Source: Azospirillum sp. B21
GTDB lineage: Bacteria > Pseudomonadota > Alphaproteobacteria > Azospirillales > Azospirillaceae
DNA: 64,000 nucleotides
Direction of reading: 5' to 3'
Assembly (NCBI RefSeq): GCF_008364825.1
Contig: NZ_VTTO01000003.1
Coordinates: 248,001-312,000, forward strand
Shown here: one piece after another, positions 55,233 to 64,000 of the stretch
Numbering within the stretch: the first letter of the stretch is position 1
Layout: each line of letters opens with the position of its first letter
Position numbers and translations under genes: made by a program
The notes under the pieces: generated by a model
What the model saw: the letters and a program-made list of their open reading frames with translations, nothing else
What the model was told of the DNA's origin: nothing
The model's database searches: none

Positions 55233-57353
55233 ATGTCGGATGCGCCCACCATCTCGCAGACCGGCCGGCTTCTGTCGCTGACCTCGCCGCTCGGCGCGGA
55301 CGTGCTGATCCCGGTTGCCGTCGAGGGAGAGGAAGGGCTGTCGCGCCTGTTCCGCTACACCATTTCGATGATCTCGCCGCGGATGACCATCGCGCCGGCC
55401 GACATCCTGGGAAAGTCGCTGACGCTGTCCGTCGCGCGCCAGGGCGGCAGTCCGCGCGTCATCAACGGCATCGTGAAGAGCTTTTCCGCCGGCCCGCTGG
55501 CTCTGCGCGGCTACCGCCGCTACACGGCGGAGATCGTGCCGTCCCTGTGGCTGGCGACCCTGCGCTCCGATTGCCAGGTGTTCCAGGACAAGAGCGTCGT
55601 CCAGATCGTCGACGCGATGCTGTCCGACTGCGGCGTGACCGAGGTGAAGAAGCAGGGTTTGTCCGGCACCCACAATGCCCGCCCGGTCTGCGTGCAGTAC
55701 CGCGAGACCCATTACGACTTCATCGCCCGCCTGCTGCAGGACGAGGGCATCTATTTCTATTTCCAGCACGAGGCCGGCAAGCACACGCTGGTGCTGAGCG
55801 ACAGCGCGTCGGGCTACACCGACTGCCTGGACAAGGACGTCAACCACTCCGCCGCGTCGCAGGGCAACACGCTCGCCATCGACGGCTGGTCGCATTCCCA
55901 GTCCTACGTGTCCGGCAAATGGACGTTGAAGGACTATAATTTCGAAACGCCCAGCACCGACCTGACCGCCAGCACCACCACGGTGCTCGGCGTTTCCGCC
56001 TTCAAGTCGCACGAGATGTTCGACTATCCCGGCGGCCACATGGTCAAGGCCGACGGCACCGACCTGTCCCGCCTGCGCATGGAGGAGACGGAGACCGGCT
56101 ACGAGCGGGTGGAGGGCACGGCGACCTATCGCGGCCTGTCGGCCGGCGGCAAGATCTCCATGGCCGGCCATGCGGTGTCGGCCGAGGTCGGCAAGGGCTA
56201 TGTCGTCACCGATCTGGCGCTGAGCGCCCAGGACGAGAGCCATATCGGCAACAGCGGCCTGCCTCCGCAGTTCTCCTGCCGCTTCGCCGCGATCCCCGAG
56301 GCCACCGTGTTCCGCCCGCCGCCGGTGCCGCGCCCGCGCACCCATGGTCCCGACACCGCGACCGTCGTCGGTCCCAGCGGCGAAGAGATCTACTGCGACA
56401 AGTATGGCCGGGTGCGGGTGCAGTTCCATTGGGACCGCAAGGGCGCCAACGACGAGAAGAGCTTCGTCTGGCTGCGCGTCGCCCAGACCATGGCCGGCAA
56501 GAACTGGGGCACCATCTTCACCCCGCGCGTTGGCATGGAGGTTCTGGTCGACTACATCGGCGGCGATCCCGACCGGCCGCTGATCGTCGGCTGCGTCTAC
56601 AACGCCGAGAACATGCCGCCCTACACGCTGCCCGACAACAAGACGCAGAGCGGCATCAAGACCCGCTCCAGCAAGGGTGGCGACGCGGCGACCTTCAACG
56701 AGCTGCGCTTCGAGGACAAGAAGGACGCGGAGGAGATCTATTTCCACGCACAGAAAGACTTCACCCGTATGGTGGAGAACGACGACAAACTGACCGTAGA
56801 TCACGACCAGACCATCACCATCAAGAACGACCGCACCGAAACGGTGTCGGAAGGCAACGAGGCGGTTACCATCGCCAAGGGCAACCGCACCATCACCGTG
56901 TCGAAAGGCAACGACACCCACGAGGTGACCGAGGGCAACCAGACCTTGACGGTGGGGAAGGGCAACCGGACCGTCACCGTCAGCAAGGGCAACGACACCC
57001 ACACAGTCGGCGAGGGCAACCGCACGGTCGAGGTCGGCCAGGGCAACGACAGCCTGACCGTCAAGCAGGGCGACATGGCGGTCGACGTCAAGCAGGGCGA
57101 CTACGCCCTGAAGCTCGGCCTGGGCGACGTGTCGGTGAAGGCTTCCGCCGGGCAGATCACCATGCAGGCTGCGACCGGCATCGAACTGAAGGTCGGCGGC
57201 AACAGCATCAAGATCGACCAGATGGGCGTCACCATCAAGGGCAGCATGGTCAAGGTCACCGGCGACATGCAGGTGCAGATCGCGGGCAAGATTACCCAGG
57301 TGAACGGTGATGCGATGGTCCAGGTCAAGGGCGGCGTGGTAACCATCAATTGA
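55233..57353 (+). CDS. vgrG: T6SS spike protein VgrG (TssI)
   Basis: A 706-aa VgrG. The gp27-like part (about 10-370) has YDFIARLLQDEGIYFYFQHE and LRMEETE. The gp5-like OB fold (about 385-460) has the KYGRVRVQFHWDR and RVGMEVLVDYIGGDPDRPLIVG signatures. The C-terminal beta-helix (about 530-640) is made of about ten 9-residue repeats of the form KGN-T-TV (AKGNRTITV, SKGNDTHEV, GKGNRTVTV). No extra catalytic extension is present, so this is a structural spike. Confidence 0.96.
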   Translation: MSDAPTISQTGRLLSLTSPLGADVLIPVAVEGEEGLSRLFRYTISMISPRMTIAPADILGKSLTLSVARQGGSPRVINGIVKSFSAGPLALRGYRRYTAEIVPSLWLATLRSDCQVFQDKSVVQIVDAMLSDCGVTEVKKQGLSGTHNARPVCVQYRETHYDFIARLLQDEGIYFYFQHEAGKHTLVLSDSASGYTDCLDKDVNHSAASQGNTLAIDGWSHSQSYVSGKWTLKDYNFETPSTDLTASTTTVLGVSAFKSHEMFDYPGGHMVKADGTDLSRLRMEETETGYERVEGTATYRGLSAGGKISMAGHAVSAEVGKGYVVTDLALSAQDESHIGNSGLPPQFSCRFAAIPEATVFRPPPVPRPRTHGPDTATVVGPSGEEIYCDKYGRVRVQFHWDRKGANDEKSFVWLRVAQTMAGKNWGTIFTPRVGMEVLVDYIGGDPDRPLIVGCVYNAENMPPYTLPDNKTQSGIKTRSSKGGDAATFNELRFEDKKDAEEIYFHAQKDFTRMVENDDKLTVDHDQTITIKNDRTETVSEGNEAVTIAKGNRTITVSKGNDTHEVTEGNQTLTVGKGNRTVTVSKGNDTHTVGEGNRTVEVGQGNDSLTVKQGDMAVDVKQGDYALKLGLGDVSVKASAGQITMQAATGIELKVGGNSIKIDQMGVTIKGSMVKVTGDMQVQIAGKITQVNGDAMVQVKGGVVTIN

Positions 57354-57400
57354 CGAACCGCCGTCCACACTGGGACGGAATTTCAAGCGGGGTTGGGACG

Positions 57401-57988
57401 GTGGACATCGGGCTTTTGCCGAAGTTGCGCTTTGCCCGCGCGGCCGAAGCGGTCGCGGGGCTGGACCTGTCGCCGGAAGCGAAGGCGCTGTACGCGCCGA
57501 ACGCCCCGACGGCGGTATTCCTGAAGGCGCTGATCGACGCCGAATTACATGCGGACGCTATCCGGCTGCTGGGCATGGCTCTGCCGCGGCGCGAGGCCGT
57601 GTGGTGGGGCTGCCTGTCGGCCCGCGGCGCATTGCCGCCCGAACCGGCGCCGGCCGATGTCGCGGCGCTGGAGGCGGCGGAGGCCTGGGTCTACCGCCCG
57701 ACGGAGGAGAACCGCCGCGCCTGCTTCGCGCCGGCCGAGGCGATGAATTTCGAGACCGCCTGCGCCTATGCCGCCATGGCCGCCTTCTGGTCGGGCGGAA
57801 GCCTCGCCCCGCCCGACGCAGCGGTGGTTGTGCCGCCGGGCGACGGGCTGACCGGGACGGCCGCCGCCGCCGCGGTACTGCTCGCCACCGCGGCGGTGCC
57901 CAAGGAGATCAAGCCACGCCACAGGGCGGCGCTGGCCCAGGCGCTGGACATCGCCAACGGCGGCAGCGGCAAGGTGGGGGCGGCGTGA
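57401..57988 (+). CDS. T6SS-locus DUF6931-like protein
   Basis: A 195-aa Ala-rich helical protein resembling the DUF6931 family that travels with T6SS genes. Characteristic segments are DAIRLLGMALPRREAVWWGCL, the AEAWVYRPTEENRRA helix, and AFWSGGSLAPPDA. The start could be this GTG or a TTG at 57350 overlapping the vgrG stop. It precedes fha by 4 bp, so it is co-transcribed. Role unknown; its position suggests VgrG/effector handling or control of Fha. Confidence 0.75.
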   Translation: MDIGLLPKLRFARAAEAVAGLDLSPEAKALYAPNAPTAVFLKALIDAELHADAIRLLGMALPRREAVWWGCLSARGALPPEPAPADVAALEAAEAWVYRPTEENRRACFAPAEAMNFETACAYAAMAAFWSGGSLAPPDAAVVVPPGDGLTGTAAAAAVLLATAAVPKEIKPRHRAALAQALDIANGGSGKVGAA

Positions 57989-57992
57989 TCCG

Positions 57993-59240
57993 ATGAAGCT
58001 GCGCCTGACCCTGATCCAATGCCCGCCCGCGCAGGGCAACGACATCGCCCGCGATCTCGGCACCGGACGGCTGGTGATCGGCCGCGGTCCCGACTGTGAC
58101 TGGGTGCTGAACGATCCGGAGCGGATGCTGTCCAAGATCCACTGCATGGTGGAGTTCAAGGGCGGCGTCTACATCGTCATCGACAGTTCCACCAACGGCG
58201 TCTTCCTGAACGATGCGCCGACCCCCATCGGCCGCGGCAACTCCGCCGTGGTGGGCGAGGGCGACCGGCTGCGGATGGGCGGCTTCGTCATGCGCGCCGG
58301 CTTCGCCGCGGAGGAGGCGCCGCCCGCCAACGATCCCTTCCTGGCGGTGCTGCGCGGCTCCGACGAACCGGCGCAGTCACCGGCGGCCTCCGAGGACGAT
58401 CCCTTCGCCCTGCCGGCTTTCGGCCGCGGACCGGTGTCGGTGATGCCGATTCCCGAGGACGACGACCTGTTCGGCGACCTTCAACAGCCGGACGAACGCT
58501 GGAGCGGGAAGCCTGGTGGCGGCTGGCAGCAGACAGCGGCGGGGAACGCGTCCAGTGGCGATCCCGATTGGCCGGGCTCCACCCAGACCGACTTCTCGCC
58601 GGACAGCCTCGGCACCATCCGGGTGTCGACCGAGCAGGCGGGATTCGGCAGCACCGGCTTCGGCGCCGGCAATGGTGACAGCGGCACGTCGATCCCCGAC
58701 GATTGGCTGGATGATCCTATCGACCTGACGCCGGCCTCCCAACCGTCCAACCCGCCTGCTCCCCAGCCCTTCGGGGCGCAGCCGGCCACCCCGTCCGCCA
58801 TGCCCCCCGACGATTGGGCCGACGAGCCGCTGGTCCCGCCGGCCTTCGGTGCGCGTCCGTCGCCCTTCGCCGCCCATTCGGCCGATCTGGCCTCCGACGC
58901 GCTCAGCCGTGCGCTGGTCGATGTCGTGCTGTCGCTGGTGCGGCGGCAGGCGGCGCTGGAGGCCCTGCTCGGCCTCGACCCGGACGAGACGATGGCGCAG
59001 GGGGAGTCGATCCTGCGCCGCGCCGTGGATGCCGATGACGCACTCGCCCGCCTGCGTGCCCTGCCTCCCGCCGAGGCGGAGGCGCTGCTGCAGGCGGCGG
59101 TGTCCGACGGCGCGGCCCACCAGTCGGCCCTGCTGGCGGCGGTGCGCGAACTGACGGGTGAGACCGCCGACGGCGGTACCCGGCTGGCCGCGCTGTACCG
59201 CCGGCTCCTGCCGATCCACCGCCACGCGCTGGGCGGCTGA
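57993..59240 (+). CDS. fha: T6SS FHA-domain regulator (Fha/TagH/ImpI)
   Basis: A 415-aa protein. The N-terminal FHA domain (about 1-105) has the phospho-threonine-binding core GRLVIGRGPDCDWVLND, SKIHCMVEF and SSTNGVFLND. A long acidic Pro/Ser/Asp-rich linker (about 110-295) follows. The C-terminal helical ImpI region (about 300-415, LSRALVDVVLSLVRRQAALEALLGLD) is shorter than in many Fha proteins. It is the expected PpkA substrate; the linker holds several Thr/Ser before acidic residues. Confidence 0.92.
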   Translation: MKLRLTLIQCPPAQGNDIARDLGTGRLVIGRGPDCDWVLNDPERMLSKIHCMVEFKGGVYIVIDSSTNGVFLNDAPTPIGRGNSAVVGEGDRLRMGGFVMRAGFAAEEAPPANDPFLAVLRGSDEPAQSPAASEDDPFALPAFGRGPVSVMPIPEDDDLFGDLQQPDERWSGKPGGGWQQTAAGNASSGDPDWPGSTQTDFSPDSLGTIRVSTEQAGFGSTGFGAGNGDSGTSIPDDWLDDPIDLTPASQPSNPPAPQPFGAQPATPSAMPPDDWADEPLVPPAFGARPSPFAAHSADLASDALSRALVDVVLSLVRRQAALEALLGLDPDETMAQGESILRRAVDADDALARLRALPPAEAEALLQAAVSDGAAHQSALLAAVRELTGETADGGTRLAALYRRLLPIHRHALGG

Positions 59241-59297
59241 CGGGAGGGGGAGGGAACCCATGGCAACGACCATCAGCCTGCAAGAGGGAAAGCGCCC

Positions 59298-60632
59298 ATG
59301 AGTTGGGACGACAAGGTCATCTGGTCCGAAGGCATGTTCCTGCGGGCGCAGCATTTCCAGCAGCAGGACCGCTATGTCGAGAGGCTGGTGCGCGGGCGCG
59401 TCGCCGGCATCCGTCCCTTCGCCTGGGGCATCAGCGAACTGACGATCAACCGCGAGCTTCTGGCCGTCGGCAAGTTCGCCGTCCTGCGCTGCAAGGGCAT
59501 CCTGGAGGACGGGACGCCGATCAACATCCCCGACGACGACGATCCGCCGCCGCCGCTGGACCTGCCGGAAACGCTGGCGAACAGCATCGTCTATCTGGCT
59601 CTGCCGGTGCGCCAGCGCGGCGGCGTGGAGTTCGAGGTGGGCGAGAGCGCCGACGCCGCCACCCGCTATGTCGGCGAGGAGACGGAGACGGTCGACGCCA
59701 TCGCCGGGTCGGCCAGCGTGTCGCGCATCCGCACCGGGCGCCTGCGCCTGCGTTATCGGCTGGAGCGGCAGGAGCGGGCCGGATACCACTGCCTGGGCCT
59801 CGCCCGCATCCAGGAGGTGCGGTCCGACCGCCACGCCTCGCTGGACGAGCGCTACATCCCGCCGGCCCTGAACGTCCAGGCGCTGGCTCCGCTGGCCGGC
59901 TTCGTCACTGAAATCCAGGGCCTACTGAACAGCCGGTCGGAGGCGCTGGCCGCCCGCGTCGGCGGTTCCAACGGGCGCGGCGCCGGCGAGATGGCCGACT
60001 TCCTGATGCTGCAGGTCGCCAACCGGTCGGAACCGCTGTTCGCCAACATCGCCCGCATGCCCGACATCCATCCGGAACGGCTGCACGGCATGATGCTGGG
60101 GCTGGCCGGCGAACTGGCGACCTTCACCGCCGTCAACAAGCGTCCACCCAGCTTCCCGCCCTACCGGCACGAGGATTTGCAGGGCACGCTCGAACCGGTG
60201 ATGGCGGAGATCCGCCGCTCGCTGAGCGCGGTGCTGGAACAGACCGCGATTCCGATCGATCTGCAGGAACGCAAATACGGCATCCGCGTCGGCACCATTG
60301 CCGACCGTTCGCTGATCACCACGGCGACCTTCGTGCTGGCGGTGCGGGCGGACATGCCGGGCGAGGCGCTGCGCCGCAATTTCCCCGCGCTGGTCAAGAT
60401 CGGCCCGGTGGAGCAAATCCGCGAGCTTGTCAATGTACAGTTGCCTGGAATCCGAGTAAGGCCGCTGCCCGTCGCTCCGCGCCAACTGCCCTACCATGCA
60501 GGTGCCGTGTATTTCGAACTCGAACGCGGTAGCCCTATTTGGAAACAGCTTGCAACTTCGGGCGGAATCGCGGTTCATCTAGCGGGTGATTTCCCCCAGG
60601 TGGCGATGGAGCTTTGGGCGATCCGTGGCTGA
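59298..60632 (+). CDS. tssK: T6SS baseplate subunit TssK (ImpJ/VasE)
   Basis: A 444-aa trimeric adaptor joining the baseplate to TssL/TssM. Family signatures: KVIWSEGMFLRAQHFQQQDRY (abridged), PFAWGISEL, FLMLQVANRSEP, HPERLHGMMLGLAGELATF and IGPVEQIRELVNVQLPGI. AGGGAAAG precedes the ATG. It is the last recognisable T6SS gene on this strand. Confidence 0.97.
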   Translation: MSWDDKVIWSEGMFLRAQHFQQQDRYVERLVRGRVAGIRPFAWGISELTINRELLAVGKFAVLRCKGILEDGTPINIPDDDDPPPPLDLPETLANSIVYLALPVRQRGGVEFEVGESADAATRYVGEETETVDAIAGSASVSRIRTGRLRLRYRLERQERAGYHCLGLARIQEVRSDRHASLDERYIPPALNVQALAPLAGFVTEIQGLLNSRSEALAARVGGSNGRGAGEMADFLMLQVANRSEPLFANIARMPDIHPERLHGMMLGLAGELATFTAVNKRPPSFPPYRHEDLQGTLEPVMAEIRRSLSAVLEQTAIPIDLQERKYGIRVGTIADRSLITTATFVLAVRADMPGEALRRNFPALVKIGPVEQIRELVNVQLPGIRVRPLPVAPRQLPYHAGAVYFELERGSPIWKQLATSGGIAVHLAGDFPQVAMELWAIRG

Positions 60633-60662
60633 TGCATCACCTATTCCTGTCGTAGGGACACC

Positions 60663-61421
60663 ATGAGGCTGGGCGGGGTGCTGGCCCTGCGCACCGGCGC
60701 CGTGATCGCGGCGACGGTTGCGACCGCCGTGCTGTTGTCGGTCGCGCTGTCCGGACTGAAGTTCGAACAGAAACTGCGCGAGGTCACCGGCTCCCGCCTC
60801 GCCGTGGTGGCGGACGAGATGAGGCGCCGGGTCGAATACGGCCTGACTCTGGGCCTCGACCTGTCGGAACTGGTCGATCTGCAGGCCCAGGCCGAACGCG
60901 CCGCGTCCGGCGAGGAAATCCTCGGCGTGGAGGTGGTGGACGACCGCGGCATCATCCTGTTCGCCGCCGACCGCAACGCAGTCGGACAGCCTACGCCGGT
61001 TCGCTGGAATGATGACGCTTCGGCGGGAATCCTGCGCCAGCAGATTGCCGGCGATGTCCTGATCCTCGGTTCCGACGTGCGCAACAGCTTTGGGCAGACG
61101 GTGGGGCAGGTGATCCTGCGCTCCTCCCTGACCGGGCTGAAGTCGCGGGTCACGGCGGTCGAGGAGGGATTGCGCGGCAACATCCTGGCGCTGGTGGGTA
61201 TCGCCGCACTGATGACACTGGCCGCTGTCTTCGCCGTTGTGCGGCAGCGCGGCGGACGCGGTGGATTGGCGGACGGCACCGCGCCGCTGGGCTTGGTGTG
61301 CGACCGCCTGAACCACGGCATCGCCGACGCCGATCACGCCATGGAAGATCTGGAACGCGAATTGGATGCCATGGCGCCGAATGCCCCCGGACCACTCCCA
61401 GCGAAGGGCGCGGTGACATGA
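60663..61421 (+). CDS. Two-TM periplasmic sensor-like membrane protein
   Basis: A 252-aa protein: TM1 near 9-31, a periplasmic domain near 32-175, TM2 near 178-200, and a 50-residue cytoplasmic tail. The periplasmic part has a Cache/PAS-like strand pattern (GVEVVDDRGIILFAADRNAVG, abridged; VGQVILRSSL). The tail ends in a short helix (ADADHAMEDLERELDAM) but has no HAMP, kinase, cyclase or MCP domain. It is coupled to the next gene by a 4-bp overlap. It is probably a sensory subunit that signals through a partner protein. Confidence 0.75.
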   Translation: MRLGGVLALRTGAVIAATVATAVLLSVALSGLKFEQKLREVTGSRLAVVADEMRRRVEYGLTLGLDLSELVDLQAQAERAASGEEILGVEVVDDRGIILFAADRNAVGQPTPVRWNDDASAGILRQQIAGDVLILGSDVRNSFGQTVGQVILRSSLTGLKSRVTAVEEGLRGNILALVGIAALMTLAAVFAVVRQRGGRGGLADGTAPLGLVCDRLNHGIADADHAMEDLERELDAMAPNAPGPLPAKGAVT

Positions 61422-63568
61422 GCGATCCGGCCCGCATCACCTCCTCCAAGCCGGCTACCAATCCGGCCAGACGGCGCGACCCGATCAGCGCGCTGGTGCT
61501 GCGGCTGACCATCGTCACGGTGGCGGTCCTGCTGCTGGCGGCTGGCGCGGCCTCTTGGCTGTCGCTGCGCAGCTTCGATCCGCTGTTCCAGCCGGAACTC
61601 GCGCGCAAGGCGCAGACGGTCGGCGGCCTGATGGGCGCGCAGATCGACCGCGGGCTTGGCGTCCGCATTCCGCTGGACCGCATGGCCGGCCTCGATGCCT
61701 TGCTGGCGGCGGAGGTCGAGCGCCACGACGACATCGCCTACATCGCGGTGACCGGCCCGGACGGGCGCATCGTCGCCGCGGCCGGCGGACCGCTGGCCGG
61801 CATCACGGCGCTGTCGCCGGACCGGCTGACCGGCCCCGCCGACGGCCGGCTGGCCCGCGGCTTCGTCGACGTCCAGCGCCCGCTGGGCGACACCACCAGT
61901 CCGGCCGGTGCGCTGCATGTCGGCGTCGACAGCGCCTTCCTGGCCAAGGCTTCGACCGATCTGGCGCTGGACGTGCTGTCGGTGGTCATCGTTTCCGTCT
62001 TGCTGATCTTCGAAGTGCTGCAGTTGGTGGTGAATCTCGCCATGCGGCGGGTGCTGACCCTGCGGCTGCTGGCCGACCGGTCGGAGGAGGGGGATTTCCG
62101 CGCCACCCTGCCCGAAATCCCGGGGCCGCTGGCGGCGAAGGACGACCGGGCGCTCGAAGGCGGCGTGCGCGCCGCGCTCGACGGCGTCAACGCCCGCTAT
62201 GCCGGCCTCGCCGGGCGGGTGGCGGAGCTTCGCCGCCGGCTGGGCGCCGACGATCCGCGGGTCGGCCGGGCGGAAGCCGGGCTGTCGGCGCTTGTCCGTC
62301 GCTTCCGCTTCCGCGATCCGGACTCCGCGCGTCCGCCGCCGACGCCGCTGAACCTAGTCTTCCTGCGGCTGCCGGTCTTTCTGTTCTGCCTGTCGGAAGA
62401 GCTGTCGCGCCCCTTCCTGCCGGCTTACGCCAAGTCCTTCGCCGGCGAGGTGCCGTGGTTGACGCCGGATATGGTGGTCAGCCTGCCGATCACGCTGTTC
62501 ATGCTGATCTGGGCGCTGTCGCAGCCGGGCGGCGCCCGCTTCTCCGAACGCTGGGGCCGGTCGCGCGCCTTCACCATCGGCGCTCTGCTTGGTTCCGTCA
62601 GCCTTGCGCTGACCGCCTTCGCCGGGTCGCTGGCGGAGCTGATGCTGTGGCGCTGCCTGACGGCGCTCGGCTATGGGCTGGTGCTGATCACCGCGCAGGG
62701 CATCGTCATCGACCACACCAGCCCGCGCAACCGCGCGGCCGGCATGGCGATGTTCATCGGCGCGCTGCTGGCCGCCGGTGTCTGCGGTCCGGTCAGCGGC
62801 GGCATCATCGCCGACCAGATCGGCTTCCGCGCCACCTTCCTGCTGGGTGCGCTTCTGGCGCTGGGCTCCGGCCTGTCGGTCAGCTTGCTTCTGCTGCGCG
62901 GCCGCGGTGCGGCACAATCTGCAGCCAGCGCGGCGGCCCGTCCGGCGATGGGCAGCGCCCTGCCGCTGTTCCGCGACTTCCGCTTCTCCGCCCTGATGGT
63001 GCTGAGCGCCATTCCGACGAAGATCGCGTCGACCGCCTTCCTCTTCTGCCTCGTGCCGCTGCTGCTGACCGCCGACGGCGCGTCGAAGGCGGAGATCGGG
63101 CGGGTGCAGATGATGTATTTCGTCGCCTTCATCCTTGTGTCGCCGCTGGCCGCCAGCCTGTCCGACCGCTGGCAGGCGCGGCGCGGCTTCATCGCCGCCG
63201 GTGGGATTGGCACGCTGGCGAGCTGCCTGCCCATCATCGCCACCCAGTCACTGTGGGGGCCGCCGCTTGCCATAGCCCTGTTCGGCCTGTCGCAGGCGCT
63301 GGTCGGTGCCCCGCAGCTGACCCTGGTCTCACAGATCGCCCGCGACGGTGGCCTGCCGGAGACCGCGGCCATCGGCTGGTACCGGCTGATCGAACGGCTG
63401 GGCGGCGCGCTCGGCCCCGTCACCGCGATGGCGGTGGCGGTCGCCACCTCCTACCGCGAGGCGATGCTGAGCATCGGCCTGCTGTGCGGGGCGAGCGCGC
63501 TTCTCTTCTGGATCCTTTTCCGCACCGGGCGCCCGGCATCCCCCGCCGCCCGGCCACAGGAGGCTTGA
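61418..63568 (+). CDS. Sensor-domain/MFS transporter fusion protein
   Basis: A 716-aa fusion. Residues about 25-205 repeat the architecture of the upstream protein: TM1, a Cache-like periplasmic domain (DIAYIAVTGPDGRIVAAAGG, abridged) and TM2. A HAMP-like and coiled linker (about 205-305) follows. Residues about 315-705 form a 12-TM MFS transporter (SEELSRPFLPAYAK, ARFSERWGRSRAF as motif A, ALGYGLVLITAQG, DRWQARRGF). ATG 61418 overlaps the previous stop. Fusion of a ligand-sensing module to a whole MFS permease is unusual; it could be a gated transporter or a transceptor. Confidence 0.82.
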   Translation: MSDPARITSSKPATNPARRRDPISALVLRLTIVTVAVLLLAAGAASWLSLRSFDPLFQPELARKAQTVGGLMGAQIDRGLGVRIPLDRMAGLDALLAAEVERHDDIAYIAVTGPDGRIVAAAGGPLAGITALSPDRLTGPADGRLARGFVDVQRPLGDTTSPAGALHVGVDSAFLAKASTDLALDVLSVVIVSVLLIFEVLQLVVNLAMRRVLTLRLLADRSEEGDFRATLPEIPGPLAAKDDRALEGGVRAALDGVNARYAGLAGRVAELRRRLGADDPRVGRAEAGLSALVRRFRFRDPDSARPPPTPLNLVFLRLPVFLFCLSEELSRPFLPAYAKSFAGEVPWLTPDMVVSLPITLFMLIWALSQPGGARFSERWGRSRAFTIGALLGSVSLALTAFAGSLAELMLWRCLTALGYGLVLITAQGIVIDHTSPRNRAAGMAMFIGALLAAGVCGPVSGGIIADQIGFRATFLLGALLALGSGLSVSLLLLRGRGAAQSAASAAARPAMGSALPLFRDFRFSALMVLSAIPTKIASTAFLFCLVPLLLTADGASKAEIGRVQMMYFVAFILVSPLAASLSDRWQARRGFIAAGGIGTLASCLPIIATQSLWGPPLAIALFGLSQALVGAPQLTLVSQIARDGGLPETAAIGWYRLIERLGGALGPVTAMAVAVATSYREAMLSIGLLCGASALLFWILFRTGRPASPAARPQEA

Positions 63569-63573
63569 CCGCG

Positions 63574-64000
63574 ATGAGAATCGACGAAAGCGATCTCCTC
63601 CGCATCCGCCGCCGCTCGCTGCTGCGCCTCGCCGCCGCCGGCGGGCTGGCACTGCCCGGACTGCCGCTGGCCGGCAACATGCTGGTAGGGTCGGCGCTGG
63701 CCGCCACGGTGCCCGACAAGACCTTCCGCATCACCATGGTGCTGGGCCGCGGCGAGAGCGACAACGAGTTCGGCTTCAAGGACTATCTGGCCCGGCGCGG
63801 CCTGAAGGTGGACTATACCATCCGCAACACCGGCGGCGACACCGCCAAGCTGCCGGGCATCATCCAGGAGATCAAGGACACGCGCCCCGACCTCGTCTAC
63901 AGCTGGGGCACGCCGCAGACCCGCGCGTTGGTCGGCCCCCATGACGAGGCGGACCCGCGCAAGCACGTCACCGACATCCCCGTGGTCTTCACCTTCGTCG
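63574..64000 (+). CDS. Tat-exported ABC-type substrate-binding protein (3' end outside window)
   Basis: An open frame of 142 codons runs to the window edge. The N-terminus has a twin-arginine signal (RRRSLLRLAAAGG, then ALA before ATVPDK). The mature part starts like the ABC_sub_bind/TrpX family (FRITMVLGRGESDNEFGFKDYL, abridged; DTAKLPGIIQEIK; DLVYSWGTPQTRAL). AGGAGG lies 10 bases before the ATG, and it follows the MFS fusion by 5 bp. It would bind a small solute in the periplasm; no ABC permease or ATPase is visible. Confidence 0.85.
   Translation, partial: MRIDESDLLRIRRRSLLRLAAAGGLALPGLPLAGNMLVGSALAATVPDKTFRITMVLGRGESDNEFGFKDYLARRGLKVDYTIRNTGGDTAKLPGIIQEIKDTRPDLVYSWGTPQTRALVGPHDEADPRKHVTDIPVVFTFV

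Noticed and set aside
56840..57140. Regular repeats that could be mistaken for a CRISPR or minisatellite
   Set aside because: They are in frame, degenerate at the DNA level and encode the VgrG beta-helix; there are no unique spacers.
51682..57386. Very long minus-strand open frames opposite clpV and vgrG (888 and 732 codons)
   Set aside because: Same antisense codon-bias artefact; no family features and full overlap with firmly identified genes.
1..64000. tRNA, rRNA, riboswitch, IS element, integrase or prophage genes
   Set aside because: Intergenic regions were read on both strands and none showed the expected folds, motifs or protein families.

Overview
The window is a high-GC, densely packed bacterial chromosome or chromid segment. 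It most likely comes from Azospirillum or a close Rhodospirillales relative (Alphaproteobacteria). The evidence is a nifQ-type gene implying diazotrophy, an Aer-like chemoreceptor carrying a C-terminal PilZ domain, a Rhizobium-style imp-ordered type VI secretion (T6SS) locus, many PAS/histidine-kinase signalling genes, and GC-driven long antisense reading frames. Genus assignment is inference from gene content; no tRNA, rRNA, IS element or CRISPR array was seen.

Left part (1-29.3 kb). It opens with the 3' end of accC and its terminator. Next is an Aer-PilZ chemoreceptor preceded by an exact sigma-54 -24/-12 motif. A tightly overlapping signalling operon follows: two histidine kinases, a CheY-like regulator, a REC-PAS-GGDEF diguanylate cyclase, a decayed hybrid-kinase-like REC protein, a further REC protein and a small lipoprotein. 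Facing it are nifQ and a coxG-like gene. After these come a YjbQ-family gene, a DegP/HtrA protease, an OmpR-type regulator/kinase pair split by a long palindromic element, an AI-2E-family exporter, a DHA2 MFS exporter, ndk, a hypothetical, a cupin, a hybrid kinase coupled to a large REC protein with an unrecognised N-terminal region, an RcnB-like protein, and two very small genes.

T6SS locus (about 29.3-60.6 kb). A minus-strand block runs tssA-tssB-tssC-impD-tagJ-tssE-tssF-tssG and then a methyltransferase. A second minus-strand block runs tssJ-tssL(OmpA)-tssM-ppkA and then an RsbW-like ATPase. The plus strand carries a Sel1 protein, a small protein, a PAAR protein, a second methyltransferase with a zinc-ribbon N-terminus, clpV, hcp, vgrG, a DUF6931-like gene, fha and tssK. 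Together these make a complete contractile apparatus: membrane complex TssJLM, baseplate TssEFGK, sheath TssBC, tube Hcp, spike VgrG/PAAR and recycling ATPase ClpV. A kinase/FHA control pair is present, but no PppA or TagF was seen in the window.

Right end (60.6-64 kb). A likely operon encodes a two-TM periplasmic sensor-like protein, a fusion of a periplasmic sensor module to an MFS transporter, and a Tat-exported ABC-type solute-binding protein cut by the window edge. This is the least conventional arrangement in the window. Four long GC-rich inverted-repeat elements (REP/MITE-like) lie between genes, three of them inside the T6SS locus; one of those carries a nested 60-bp insertion.
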